Positions 8,636 through 16,545 of a stretch of 64,000 nt of DNA are shown in pieces. A model generated the notes under the pieces. That model saw only the letters and a program-made list of their open reading frames with translations, made no database searches and was not told where the DNA came from. Source of the stretch: Pontiellaceae bacterium (GTDB taxonomy: Bacteria > Verrucomicrobiota > Kiritimatiellia > Kiritimatiellales > Pontiellaceae). Within the stretch, counting starts at the first letter, position 1, and each line of letters opens with the position of its first letter. Made by a program: the position numbers and the translations under genes. The stretch covers positions 1-64,000 of the forward strand of contig JAFGVP010000051.1 of NCBI GenBank assembly GCA_016937945.1. The letters are read 5' to 3'.

Positions 8636-9739
8636 ATGGGACTGCTACATCCAGAAGAAGGTACAGACGGTAAAACCGAACGCGGAACACAGCGCAAGCG
8701 CAAGGAAGCCCGCAAAGAGGGAAAGGTCGTAATTTCCAACGAAATCATCACCATTGTGGTGCTTGCCGGCGGGATGCTTGTGCTGATGGGCATGCTGCCT
8801 TTGATGAAATATTATCTCACCGGTTTCATGTATCAGTGGACGGAGATCGATGTAACCGGTTCCTGGTCTATCGAAATGGTTCAAGGCCTGATCCGTCAGA
8901 GCGCCATGATGTGCGTACTTGGAATCCTTCCCTTCGGCATTGTTGCCGTTTTGGGATCCACGGTCGCCTCGATGGCGCAGACCCAGCCGTTCTTCCAGCC
9001 GGAAGTCATGAAGCTCAATTTTAATGCGCTCAATCCGGTCAATGGAGCCAAACAGCTGTTTTCCATGGAGAGTATCGTCAAGCTGGTGCTCTCCATGTTG
9101 AAAGTGGCCGTGATTTCGCTGGTGGTCTGGAGCGTGGTCCGTAAGCAGCTCAATGAGCTGGCCTTTCTTAATCGGCTGGATATTTCCGAAGGCATTCAGT
9201 GGTTCATGACGCTGCTGATCCGCATCTGCATCCGCGTCCTCAGCCTCTTCATGCTTATTGCTGTCCTCGACTGGATCAAGGAGAAGCGCAAGTTTGAAAA
9301 AAGCATCATGATGACGAAGCAGGAAGTGAAGGAAGAGCACAAGAGCCAGCAGTCCAGCCCGCAGGTCAAGCAGAAGATGCGCAACAAGATGCGCCAGCTT
9401 TCCACGGCCCGCATGATGGCTGCCGTGCCCGATGCCACCGTTGTTGTTACCAACCCGACCTTTATCGCCATTGCCATCAAATATGATCCAGCATCCGGCG
9501 GAGCCCCGATTGTGGTGGCCAAGGGCAAACGCCTAACCGCGAAACGTATCCGTGCCATTGCCGAAGAAAACGGCGTTGCTATTGTTGAACGCAAGCCGCT
9601 GGCCCGTGCCATGTACAACAAGGTCGAAATCGGCAAGCCCGTTCCGGCAACATACTATCAGGCGATTGCCGAACTGCTGGCCTACCTCTACCGTATGGGC
9701 AACGCCCGCATCCGGCAGCAGATGGCGATGCGCCGCTAG
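8636..9739 (+). CDS. flhB: Flagellar export switch protein FlhB
   Basis: 367 aa. A charged N-terminus (TERGTQRKRKEARKEGKV) is followed by four membrane helices and a cytoplasmic FlhBc domain. FlhB switches export from rod/hook to filament substrates after self-cleavage between Asn and Pro of an NPTH motif. Here the site reads NPTF (Asn273-Phe276) inside the expected context VVVTNPTFIAIAIKYDP. Asn and Pro are kept but His is replaced. Downstream features (APIVVAKG, IVERKPLARAMY) are normal. It closes the fliO-fliP-fliQ-fliR-flhB run, and the next flagellar gene, flhA, is 6.8 kb away. Confidence 0.94.
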   Translation: MGLLHPEEGTDGKTERGTQRKRKEARKEGKVVISNEIITIVVLAGGMLVLMGMLPLMKYYLTGFMYQWTEIDVTGSWSIEMVQGLIRQSAMMCVLGILPFGIVAVLGSTVASMAQTQPFFQPEVMKLNFNALNPVNGAKQLFSMESIVKLVLSMLKVAVISLVVWSVVRKQLNELAFLNRLDISEGIQWFMTLLIRICIRVLSLFMLIAVLDWIKEKRKFEKSIMMTKQEVKEEHKSQQSSPQVKQKMRNKMRQLSTARMMAAVPDATVVVTNPTFIAIAIKYDPASGGAPIVVAKGKRLTAKRIRAIAEENGVAIVERKPLARAMYNKVEIGKPVPATYYQAIAELLAYLYRMGNARIRQQMAMRR

Positions 9740-9772
9740 GGCATGAAAGAATGAAAAGCGCCGCCGGGGCAT

Positions 9773-10276
9773 TCAGTCCAGCGTGCATTCCATGATAAAG
9801 TCATCCATGTAATAGCCGCTGCCAATATCTTTCTTTACCGTGTCGGCAATCGAAAATCCCTTGCCTTTGTACCAGCCGATCGTGCGCTCATTGTGCCGGT
9901 TGACGGTCAGCCAGACGGTGCCGGCTCCTGTATCCGCGGCCCGTTTTTTCGTGAGCGCAAGCAGGGCATTGCCGACTCCGGCGCCGCGTGCGGTGTCCTT
10001 TACATAAATTTTGCTCAGCATCATTTTTCCCGTCGGTTCGTTCGGGATGAGCCCGATATAGCCCACGGGTACGCCGTTCTGTCGCGCAATGTGATATTCA
10101 AACCGGTCCGCGAGCTGCGCTTGAATTGCTTCGGCACTCTGAAAGCGTTCCAGCATGTAGTTGATCTGATGAGGCCCGATGATACTCATGTAATGCTGCG
10201 TCCAGATTTCTCTGGCCAGTTGGGCCACGGTCAGGATTCCGTCGCGATTGCTAACCGGTTCAATGGTCACATTCAT
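9773..10276 (-). CDS. GNAT-family N-acetyltransferase
   Basis: 167 aa with the GNAT fold signature: beta4 KIYVKDTARGAGVGNALLALTKKRA contains the acetyl-CoA-binding R/Q-x-x-G-x-G/A loop (RGAGVG), and the C-terminal part has NERTIGWYKGKGF. The substrate is unknown. It is convergent with flhB and begins the stretch of non-flagellar genes that separates flhB from flhA. Confidence 0.85.
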   Translation of the reverse strand: MNVTIEPVSNRDGILTVAQLAREIWTQHYMSIIGPHQINYMLERFQSAEAIQAQLADRFEYHIARQNGVPVGYIGLIPNEPTGKMMLSKIYVKDTARGAGVGNALLALTKKRAADTGAGTVWLTVNRHNERTIGWYKGKGFSIADTVKKDIGSGYYMDDFIMECTLD

Positions 10277-10618
10277 GAATTATTATCCCCTTCTAAGTAA
10301 TGCTGATCTATTTCCATTGTTTCGTTTGCCGCATCTTTCTGTCTTTTGGGCTTCGTGATCTGAATATGGATTCGAATCACTTGTAAACGATACGTACATT
10401 TGATGGGTTGCGGAATCGTTTTCGTAAATATGTTGTTCGCTGTGTTCTGTTTTGAAGAGGAGGAGCGGCTGATATAATCGCACCGTTGTACATGCCGGCA
10501 TGCGGACGCAGTGATGCGGGACGTATGCGGTTTTCGAATTTCCGGGAACGTGGTTGTTTATCCATGTTTCTGGATTGTAAATTTTTATGTGTGTAGCGCC
10601 GGTTATGCGGGAGCAGAA
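10277..10618. other. Intergenic region before the pectin cassette
   Basis: About 340 bp between the divergent GNAT gene and a GH28 remnant. No gene was recognised. A TGTA-N9-TACA element at 10382-10398 could be a LacI-type operator half-pair, but the match is poor. The left part is the GNAT leader. The right part is probably decayed GH28 sequence. Confidence 0.35.
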
Positions 10619-10996
10619 ATGAATATGCTGGTCATCAGTAGTGCAGCAATGCGACGTTCGGTCAATGATGACTGTATTGCGCTGAAGGGCTCCAAGGGGC
10701 CTTTTGCCATGGAGGATAAATCCAGTCCGCCGGTGGAGTGCGTGCATGTGGAAGACTGCATGTTCCACCGCGGCCACGGCGTGGTGACCTGCGGGAGCGA
10801 GGCCACGATTGTTCGCGACTTGCTGGTGGAAAACTGCACGGTTGAGGGAAATGCTGAAACACAGTTTGGTCCCATCTGGCTGGAGGATGTTGAAGTACAG
10901 GCTGAAAGCAGTGATTTCAAGGTCTGTGATGCGGTTCGGGAATTATATCTGGATCGGGTTTTTGTTAATAGGGGTCAGTACGAGCTTAAACGATGA
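10619..10996 (+). pseudogene. GH28 polygalacturonase-family remnant
   Basis: The reading frame contains a clear GH28 core: NDDCIALKG, VHVEDCMFHRGHGVVTCGSEAT and VENCTVEGN. These correspond to the DD catalytic pair, the catalytic GHG segment and a parallel beta-helix coil. GH28 enzymes are usually 400-500 aa, while this frame is about 125 aa. It lacks the whole N-terminal half and jumps from the helix core to a short C-terminus, so it is best read as a truncated, internally deleted gene. It sits before pectin-related genes, which fits an ancestral pectin or rhamnogalacturonan locus. Confidence 0.7.
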
Positions 10997-11083
10997 AGAA
11001 AGAAGTGTTTGCAATGCTGCCGGGGTCGGGGATTCAGGAGAATCGACTGAAACGATATTATTCATAAAGATAGAGAGGACAGG

Positions 11084-12331
11084 ATGACGACGATACCTAA
11101 ATATACGCTGGGCTGCGGCGACCGCTTTGCCCGAGAAGGACAAGCCCAGCTGACGGCCTACATGGAGGCCGGAAAACAGGGCATCACCATTTCGCCGGTC
11201 TGGAATAAATCGTACCGGGAGCACATGACCGTTCACACGGAACCGGCGTCCGTCCGGGCGGAAGCCGATGCGGCCGTGAAAGCCCTTGGCTGGCGCGGTG
11301 ACTATTATGTGGATGCCGACCATATTTCCCTTAAGAGCGTCGACCGCTTTATCGAGCCCTCCAATTTCTTCACGCTCGATGTCGCCGATTTTATCGGCGA
11401 AAAGGCCGACGCTGCGTCGATTGATGCTTTTGCCGCGGCCATGGCGGACATGGTGGGCGAGATTACCCTGCCGGGGCTGGAAGAGTCGCTGGTGGTTTCA
11501 GAAGCGGATATCCGCGCTTTTGCTGAAAAATATCTCTATGCCGTCCAGGAAGCCGGCCGGATTTACCGGCATATTGAAGCGAATAAGTCCGGCGCCTTCG
11601 AGGTGGAGGTTTCCATGGATGAAACCGACGATCCGCAAACGCCGCTCGAAATGCTCTTTATTCTGGCGATGATTGCCCGTGAAGGCATTCCGGTGGACAC
11701 GGTGGCTCCGAAGTTCAGCGGCCGCTTTAACAAGGGTGTTGATTATGTCGGCGATGTCGCCCAGTTTGAGAAGGAATTCGAGCAGGATGTTGCGGCGCTG
11801 AAGTTTGCGGCTGAAAAATTCGGACTGAAAGAGAGCCTGCGGCTGAGCGTGCACTCCGGCAGCGACAAGTTTTCCATCTATCCCGCCATGAACCGCATCA
11901 TTCGGAAATGGGGCGTCGGCCTGCATGTTAAGACCGCCGGAACCTCCTGGCTTGAAGAGGTGATCGGGCTGGCGGAAGCCGGCGGCGAAGGGCTGGATGT
12001 CGCGAAAAAAATCTATGCCCGGGCGCTGGCGCGTTACGACGAACTGGCCGCTCCGTATGCGACCGTGCTCGATATCAATCCCGATCGGCTCCCATCGGCG
12101 GAAATTGTGGATGGATGGGACAGCGATGCCTATGTAAAGGCGCTGCGCCATGATCTGGACTGTCCGGAATATAATGCGGACTTCCGTCAGCTGATTCACG
12201 TGGCCTACAAGGTCGCCTATGAGCTGGGTGACGAATATTTTGCGGCGCTCGAAAAGTCTGCGGATATCGTGGGGCGCAACGTGACGCACAATATCCTGAA
12301 CCGTCACATTCTACCGATTTTCGGCGCATAA
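11084..12331 (+). CDS. Tagaturonate epimerase family protein (UxaE-like)
   Basis: 415 aa. The N-terminal block YTLGCGDRFAREGQAQLTAY, followed by SPVWNKSYREHMTVHTEPASVRAEADAAVKALGW and YYVDADHISLKSVDRF, matches my recollection of the UxaE (tagaturonate C4-epimerase) family. His and Asp residues in the last block and KFSGRFNKGVDYVGD, HSGSDKFSIYP look like metal and substrate sites. Such enzymes convert D-tagaturonate to D-fructuronate in galacturonate breakdown. Genes for pectin side-chain attack follow it, which supports the call. The exact substrate is inferred. Confidence 0.7.
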   Translation: MTTIPKYTLGCGDRFAREGQAQLTAYMEAGKQGITISPVWNKSYREHMTVHTEPASVRAEADAAVKALGWRGDYYVDADHISLKSVDRFIEPSNFFTLDVADFIGEKADAASIDAFAAAMADMVGEITLPGLEESLVVSEADIRAFAEKYLYAVQEAGRIYRHIEANKSGAFEVEVSMDETDDPQTPLEMLFILAMIAREGIPVDTVAPKFSGRFNKGVDYVGDVAQFEKEFEQDVAALKFAAEKFGLKESLRLSVHSGSDKFSIYPAMNRIIRKWGVGLHVKTAGTSWLEEVIGLAEAGGEGLDVAKKIYARALARYDELAAPYATVLDINPDRLPSAEIVDGWDSDAYVKALRHDLDCPEYNADFRQLIHVAYKVAYELGDEYFAALEKSADIVGRNVTHNILNRHILPIFGA

Positions 12332-12338
12332 ATCTGTT

Positions 12339-12362
12339 TTCAGCGCCGGACGGGACGCTGAA
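12339..12362 (+). other. Hairpin between UxaE-like and esterase genes
   Basis: TTCAGCG (12339-12345) pairs perfectly with CGCTGAA (12356-12362). No T-run follows. It could be an mRNA processing or stability element between two cassette genes. Confidence 0.4.
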
Positions 12363-12385
12363 CTATGAGAATTCAGGAGTTAATA

Positions 12386-13648
12386 ATGAAACGGAACCTT
12401 GCTCGTTTATTCCTGCTGGCTCCCGTGCTGGCCATGACGGCCTGCGCAGCCATGCCGAAAGGGGAACACTTTTATTTCGGAGAGGGCCGTCTTCCGAACG
12501 GATTCACCCGGGTGACGGATCGCAGCGATTATCCGGCCGATCGAGGATTCGGATGGCTGAACGGTCATGATAATCACTTTGCCGTGGAGCTGCCTGAAGG
12601 AAACTACACGGTCACGGTCGCCTACACCTCGCCCGAAGCGGCCGCCGCCGCAACCGTCAAGGCCGAGGCCCGCCGCCTGATGCTTCTAAAGCAGGAGAAC
12701 AGCGGAGAAAAGATTCGTTCGTTCACGGTCAATATCCGGCGACCGGAAATCAAAGGCGGTGGCCGTGTTAAGCTCAACAAGCGTGAAACCGATCCGGAAA
12801 TGGTGGCGCACTGGGATAATCTCCTGACGCTTGAATTCCTGCCGGATGTCAAGGATGTGGCCGGCATCAGCATTGAACCGGTGCCGGAGGCGATCACTGT
12901 TTACATTGCCGGCGACTCCACCGTAACCGACCAGCGGGCCGAGCCGTGGTCCGGCTGGGGACAGGCGCTTCCGAGTTTCTTTGAGCCGGGCGTAGCCGTG
13001 GCAAACTATGCGGAATCGGGCCGTGCCCTGTTCAGCTTCCTCTGGGAAAAGCGACTGGAAAAGATTCTCAGCGAGATCAAGCCGGGCGACTATCTATTCA
13101 TTCAGTTCGGTCATAACGACCAGAAGGATAAGCGCGAAGGTGCCGGTCCGTTCACAACGTATAAACAGGAGCTTGAACAGTATATTGCCGCCGTGGAAGC
13201 AAAAGAGGCGCATGCCGTATTGGTTACCCCGATGGAACGCCGCCGCTGGAACGGAGGCAAGCCGACGGAAACGCTGACGGATTATGCCGCGGCGATACGG
13301 CAGGTTGGCGCGGAGAAGAAGGTGCCGGTCATTGACCTGCATGCCATGAGTCTCAGGTTTTATGCGGCATTGGGCGAAGCGGATTCTACGAAGGCGTTTG
13401 TACACTATCCGGCCAATTCCTTCCCGAATCAGGACAAAGCATTGAAGGATGATACCCACCACAATGTGTATGGCGCCTATGAACTCGCGCGTTGCGTGGT
13501 GGAAGGGATTAAATCGGAGGTGCCGGAGCTTGCGAAGAAGCTGCGATCGGATGTCGGAACCTTTGATCCGTCAAAGCCGGATGCACCGGAGTCGCTCGAT
13601 ATTCCGGCCAGCTCCGATGCCGGGGCGGAAACACCGGAAGGCAGTTAG
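12386..13648 (+). CDS. SGNH-fold rhamnogalacturonan acetylesterase-like lipoprotein
   Basis: 420 aa. The start at 12386 is chosen for the CAGGAG at 12374-12379. An ATG at 12365 lies upstream of that site. The N-terminus ends in MTAC (Cys20), an acceptable lipobox, so it is probably a lipoprotein. Residues 25-165 form a beta domain. The SGNH domain shows block I YIAGDSTVTDQ (nucleophile Ser178), a Gly/Asn block NYAESGRALFSF, block III IQFGHNDQKD and a C-terminal DDTHHN Asp/His pair near 355-358. The pattern is that of CE12-type rhamnogalacturonan acetylesterases (RhgT/YesT). It lies between a uronate epimerase gene and a GH78 rhamnosidase gene, so acetylated rhamnogalacturonan I is a plausible substrate. 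Confidence 0.82.
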   Translation: MKRNLARLFLLAPVLAMTACAAMPKGEHFYFGEGRLPNGFTRVTDRSDYPADRGFGWLNGHDNHFAVELPEGNYTVTVAYTSPEAAAAATVKAEARRLMLLKQENSGEKIRSFTVNIRRPEIKGGGRVKLNKRETDPEMVAHWDNLLTLEFLPDVKDVAGISIEPVPEAITVYIAGDSTVTDQRAEPWSGWGQALPSFFEPGVAVANYAESGRALFSFLWEKRLEKILSEIKPGDYLFIQFGHNDQKDKREGAGPFTTYKQELEQYIAAVEAKEAHAVLVTPMERRRWNGGKPTETLTDYAAAIRQVGAEKKVPVIDLHAMSLRFYAALGEADSTKAFVHYPANSFPNQDKALKDDTHHNVYGAYELARCVVEGIKSEVPELAKKLRSDVGTFDPSKPDAPESLDIPASSDAGAETPEGS

Positions 13649-13701
13649 CCGGACACATACCGCACAATGCCGCTGAAACGCAATGAGTCTATGGAGGGTC
13701 G

Positions 13702-16455
13702 ATGAAGAAGGTGAGTGACCGAGGTCGGATTGTGTTTGGCAGCGTAGCGGGTGCGGTTGTGCTTTTCGGGGGTGTTTTCTGTCGTGCCGGAGCTCCGGGG
13801 GCGCCGGATCAACTGCGGGTGTGCGACGTTGCGGTTCCGGTTGGAACCGGCGCTTCACCGTCCTTCGGCTGGCACGTAAATGATACCGATTCGGACGAGA
13901 TTCAGGCGGCTTATCAGGTGTTGGTCTCTTCTGCCCCGGAAGGTGCCGGTGATTTGTGGGACAGCGGAAAGGTTGCCAGCCGACTGCAGAATCATATCGC
14001 CTATGCGGGCATTCCGCTTTCGAGTGATCAGGCCTGCTTCTGGAAAGTGCGCACGTGGGATAAAGACGGTCATGAAGGCGCATGGTCCGGGACACAGCGC
14101 TTCGTGGTCGGCCTGCTGGATAATGCGGAGTGGTCCGGCGCAAAATGGATCCGGCGCAATACGGATGATGCCGATGACTACACCTATTACCGGAAATCTC
14201 TGGAGATTCCGGCAAAACCCATTGAGCGTGCCACGGCCTATGTGACCGGCGTGCATAAATATGCCCTCTATGTGAACGGCACTCTGGTCGGCAAGGGCCC
14301 GGCCTATCACCACCCGCAGTATCAGTATTACAACGCCTTCGACATAACGGCGCAGTTGAAATCCGGCGCGGCCAACCAGCTTGCCGTTTTCAACCACTGG
14401 TTTGGCGGCGGGCAGGGGCGTCCAGAAAGTGCACGCGGGATTCTGTTCAAGGCGATTATTCATTATACCGACGGCAGCTGCACGGAAACCGGATCGGACG
14501 GCAGTTGGAAGCAGTGCCGCGCAGAGGCATGGATGCTGTCCGGACTCGCGCACCGCAACAAGGGAGAGGGGATCGGTTATGTCGAAAAAATCGATGCACG
14601 TAAACTGATCCCTGACTGGATGTCGTTGGGTTTTGATGATTCGTCGTGGGAATTCGCCTCGGAAATCGGTGCTCCTCCGGTTGAGCCGTGGACCGGGATT
14701 CCGGCGCCGGACCTGACGCGAATTCAGGAATATGAAATCAAGCCGGTCTCCATCACCCGCGAGTCCGGCAAACGTTATCTGGTGGATTTCGGAAAGGTGT
14801 ATGCCGGTCGGCCTCGGATTGCCTTTTCCGGAGGCGCAGCAAATGAACAGGTTGAAATGCTCGGCGGCTATGTGGTTGATAAGTCGGGACGCGTGGATCC
14901 GGCGGGTAACCAGTCGACCGATCTGCACTATTTTGTCACGCTCAGCGGAGAAGACTTTGTCTTTGAGCCGGAGGAATATCTGGGCATGCGCTATCTGCAG
15001 GTGGATGATTCGCCGATGCCCCTGACCGCAGATAATGTCTCTTTTATTGTGCGCCACAGCGTCATGGCTCCGGATGCGTCGTCGTTTGAATCGCCGGACG
15101 AAACCCTGAACGCCGTCTGGGAACTGATGAAGCATTCGCTGCTCACCTGCGCCATGGAGGAATTCGTCGATACGCCCACCCGCGAAAAGGGCGGATTCCT
15201 CGCGGATTCCATTATTCAGAGTACGGTGGCGATGCCGGTCATGAACGAGCGGGCGCTGACGCAGCGGACGCTTGTTGAATTTATTCAGTCGATGGAGCAG
15301 TACTGGTCGGATCCGGCAAACCGCGGCCGCATGAATGCCGTCTATCCCAACCACGACGGAGCGCGCGATATTCCCGACTTTACGCAGGCTTACCCGGTTT
15401 GGGTCTGGAACTACTACATGGAAACCGGCGATCGGACATTTCTCGAAACGTGTTATGACCGGCTGAAAGATATTGCCGACTATGTGTATCGCCACCAGAA
15501 TGACGACACCGGGCTGGTCACCAACCTGACCGGCGGGAAGGGTCCTTATGAGTATGGGATCGTCGATTGGCCGGCCACGATGCGCTACGGCTATGAGATG
15601 ACCGCAGCCCGAACGGTGGTCAATGGGTGGGCTTATGCCGATTACCGGGTTCTCGGTCAGGTTGCCGGCGTACTGGATCGGAAGGACGATCAGAAGACAT
15701 TTGAAAAACGGGCGGAAAAGCTGGCTGCCGCCATGAATGAAGAGCTCACCCAAAGCTCCGGAGTCTATGTGGACGGACTTTCGGAATGCGGTGCAAAAAG
15801 TTCCCGCGTTTCGCAGCATGCCAATATGTTCCCGCTGGCGCTGGGCATCGTGCCGAATGAACGGCGTACGGCGGTTCTTGATGTGGTGAAGGAGCAGGGA
15901 ATCCGTGTCGGGATGGTGACGATGCCGATGCTGATTCGAGCGCTTGGCGAGTCCGGCGCCGGTGATCAGCTGGTTGAAATCCTAACCGATGAAAAAGAGC
16001 CCGGCTGGGCGCAATGCCTGGCTAAAGGGGCCACGGCGACCTGGGAAGCCTGGGATGCCGATACGACGAAACAGAGCCGGTCGCATGCCTGGGGCGCTTC
16101 CGGCCTCGAGGCCTATGTCCGCTATATTCTAGGGATCCGGCCTCTGGCGCCGCAGTATGAAGAGGTTCTGATCCAGCCGCTTGACTGCGGAAGCGATCTT
16201 GACTGGGCGAAAGGGCATATCACGACGGATCGCGGACCGATTTACGTGCATTGGAAGCTGCTGCCTGAAGGCTACGCTCTTCAGGTGACGCTGCCGGCCA
16301 ATGTTATCGCCCGTATCGCCCTGCCGAAAGGAAGCTCCTCCCGATTCTCCGTCTACCTGGATGGGAAAAAGGTCCGGACCGATACGGATGGCAATTTTGT
16401 CATCGTTTCGCGTGTCGGATCGGGTGAACATACGCTCGTCAGGAAAGACGGATAG
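13702..16455 (+). CDS. Alpha-L-rhamnosidase, GH78
   Basis: 917 aa, usual for multidomain GH78 enzymes. A signal peptide (VFGSVAGAVVLFGGVFC) is followed by the family-typical Fn3-like start (PDQLRVCDVAVPVGTG...SFGWHV...AYQVLVSS). The beta-sandwich domain contains the conserved KYALYVNGTLVGKGPAYHHPQYQYYN. The (alpha/alpha)6 catalytic domain begins near residue 460. Its acid motif is EEFVDTPTREKGGFLADS, centred on Asp490. A WGASGLEAYVRYILGIRP block and a C-terminal beta-sandwich follow. It releases terminal rhamnose from rhamnogalacturonan or glycosides outside the cytoplasm. GGAGGG supports the start. Confidence 0.9.
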   Translation: MKKVSDRGRIVFGSVAGAVVLFGGVFCRAGAPGAPDQLRVCDVAVPVGTGASPSFGWHVNDTDSDEIQAAYQVLVSSAPEGAGDLWDSGKVASRLQNHIAYAGIPLSSDQACFWKVRTWDKDGHEGAWSGTQRFVVGLLDNAEWSGAKWIRRNTDDADDYTYYRKSLEIPAKPIERATAYVTGVHKYALYVNGTLVGKGPAYHHPQYQYYNAFDITAQLKSGAANQLAVFNHWFGGGQGRPESARGILFKAIIHYTDGSCTETGSDGSWKQCRAEAWMLSGLAHRNKGEGIGYVEKIDARKLIPDWMSLGFDDSSWEFASEIGAPPVEPWTGIPAPDLTRIQEYEIKPVSITRESGKRYLVDFGKVYAGRPRIAFSGGAANEQVEMLGGYVVDKSGRVDPAGNQSTDLHYFVTLSGEDFVFEPEEYLGMRYLQVDDSPMPLTADNVSFIVRHSVMAPDASSFESPDETLNAVWELMKHSLLTCAMEEFVDTPTREKGGFLADSIIQSTVAMPVMNERALTQRTLVEFIQSMEQYWSDPANRGRMNAVYPNHDGARDIPDFTQAYPVWVWNYYMETGDRTFLETCYDRLKDIADYVYRHQNDDTGLVTNLTGGKGPYEYGIVDWPATMRYGYEMTAARTVVNGWAYADYRVLGQVAGVLDRKDDQKTFEKRAEKLAAAMNEELTQSSGVYVDGLSECGAKSSRVSQHANMFPLALGIVPNERRTAVLDVVKEQGIRVGMVTMPMLIRALGESGAGDQLVEILTDEKEPGWAQCLAKGATATWEAWDADTTKQSRSHAWGASGLEAYVRYILGIRPLAPQYEEVLIQPLDCGSDLDWAKGHITTDRGPIYVHWKLLPEGYALQVTLPANVIARIALPKGSSSRFSVYLDGKKVRTDTDGNFVIVSRVGSGEHTLVRKDG

Positions 16456-16518
16456 GCGTCATCCCGATGGGCGGATTTTATACGCGTTCCGGCACCCGCT
16501 TTTCGTCTGTTTTTTGCG

Positions 16519-16535
16519 TGGCACCGGGCATGCTA
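16519..16535 (+). promoter_or_regulatory. Sigma-54 promoter of flhA, start-codon-proximal
   Basis: TGGCACCGGGCATGCTA, with the -12 C at 16533. The flhA ATG at 16546 is exactly 13 nt downstream. No ribosome binding site lies in between. A 9-bp direct repeat, GGGCATGCT, occurs at 16526-16534 (over the -12 element) and 16542-16550 (over the ATG). Confidence 0.83.
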
Positions 16536-16545
16536 TCACGTGGGC

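Noticed and set aside
13855-15819. Long minus-strand open frame opposite the GH78 gene
   Set aside because: The plus-strand GH78 has clear domains. The opposite frame has none and follows from high GC codon bias.
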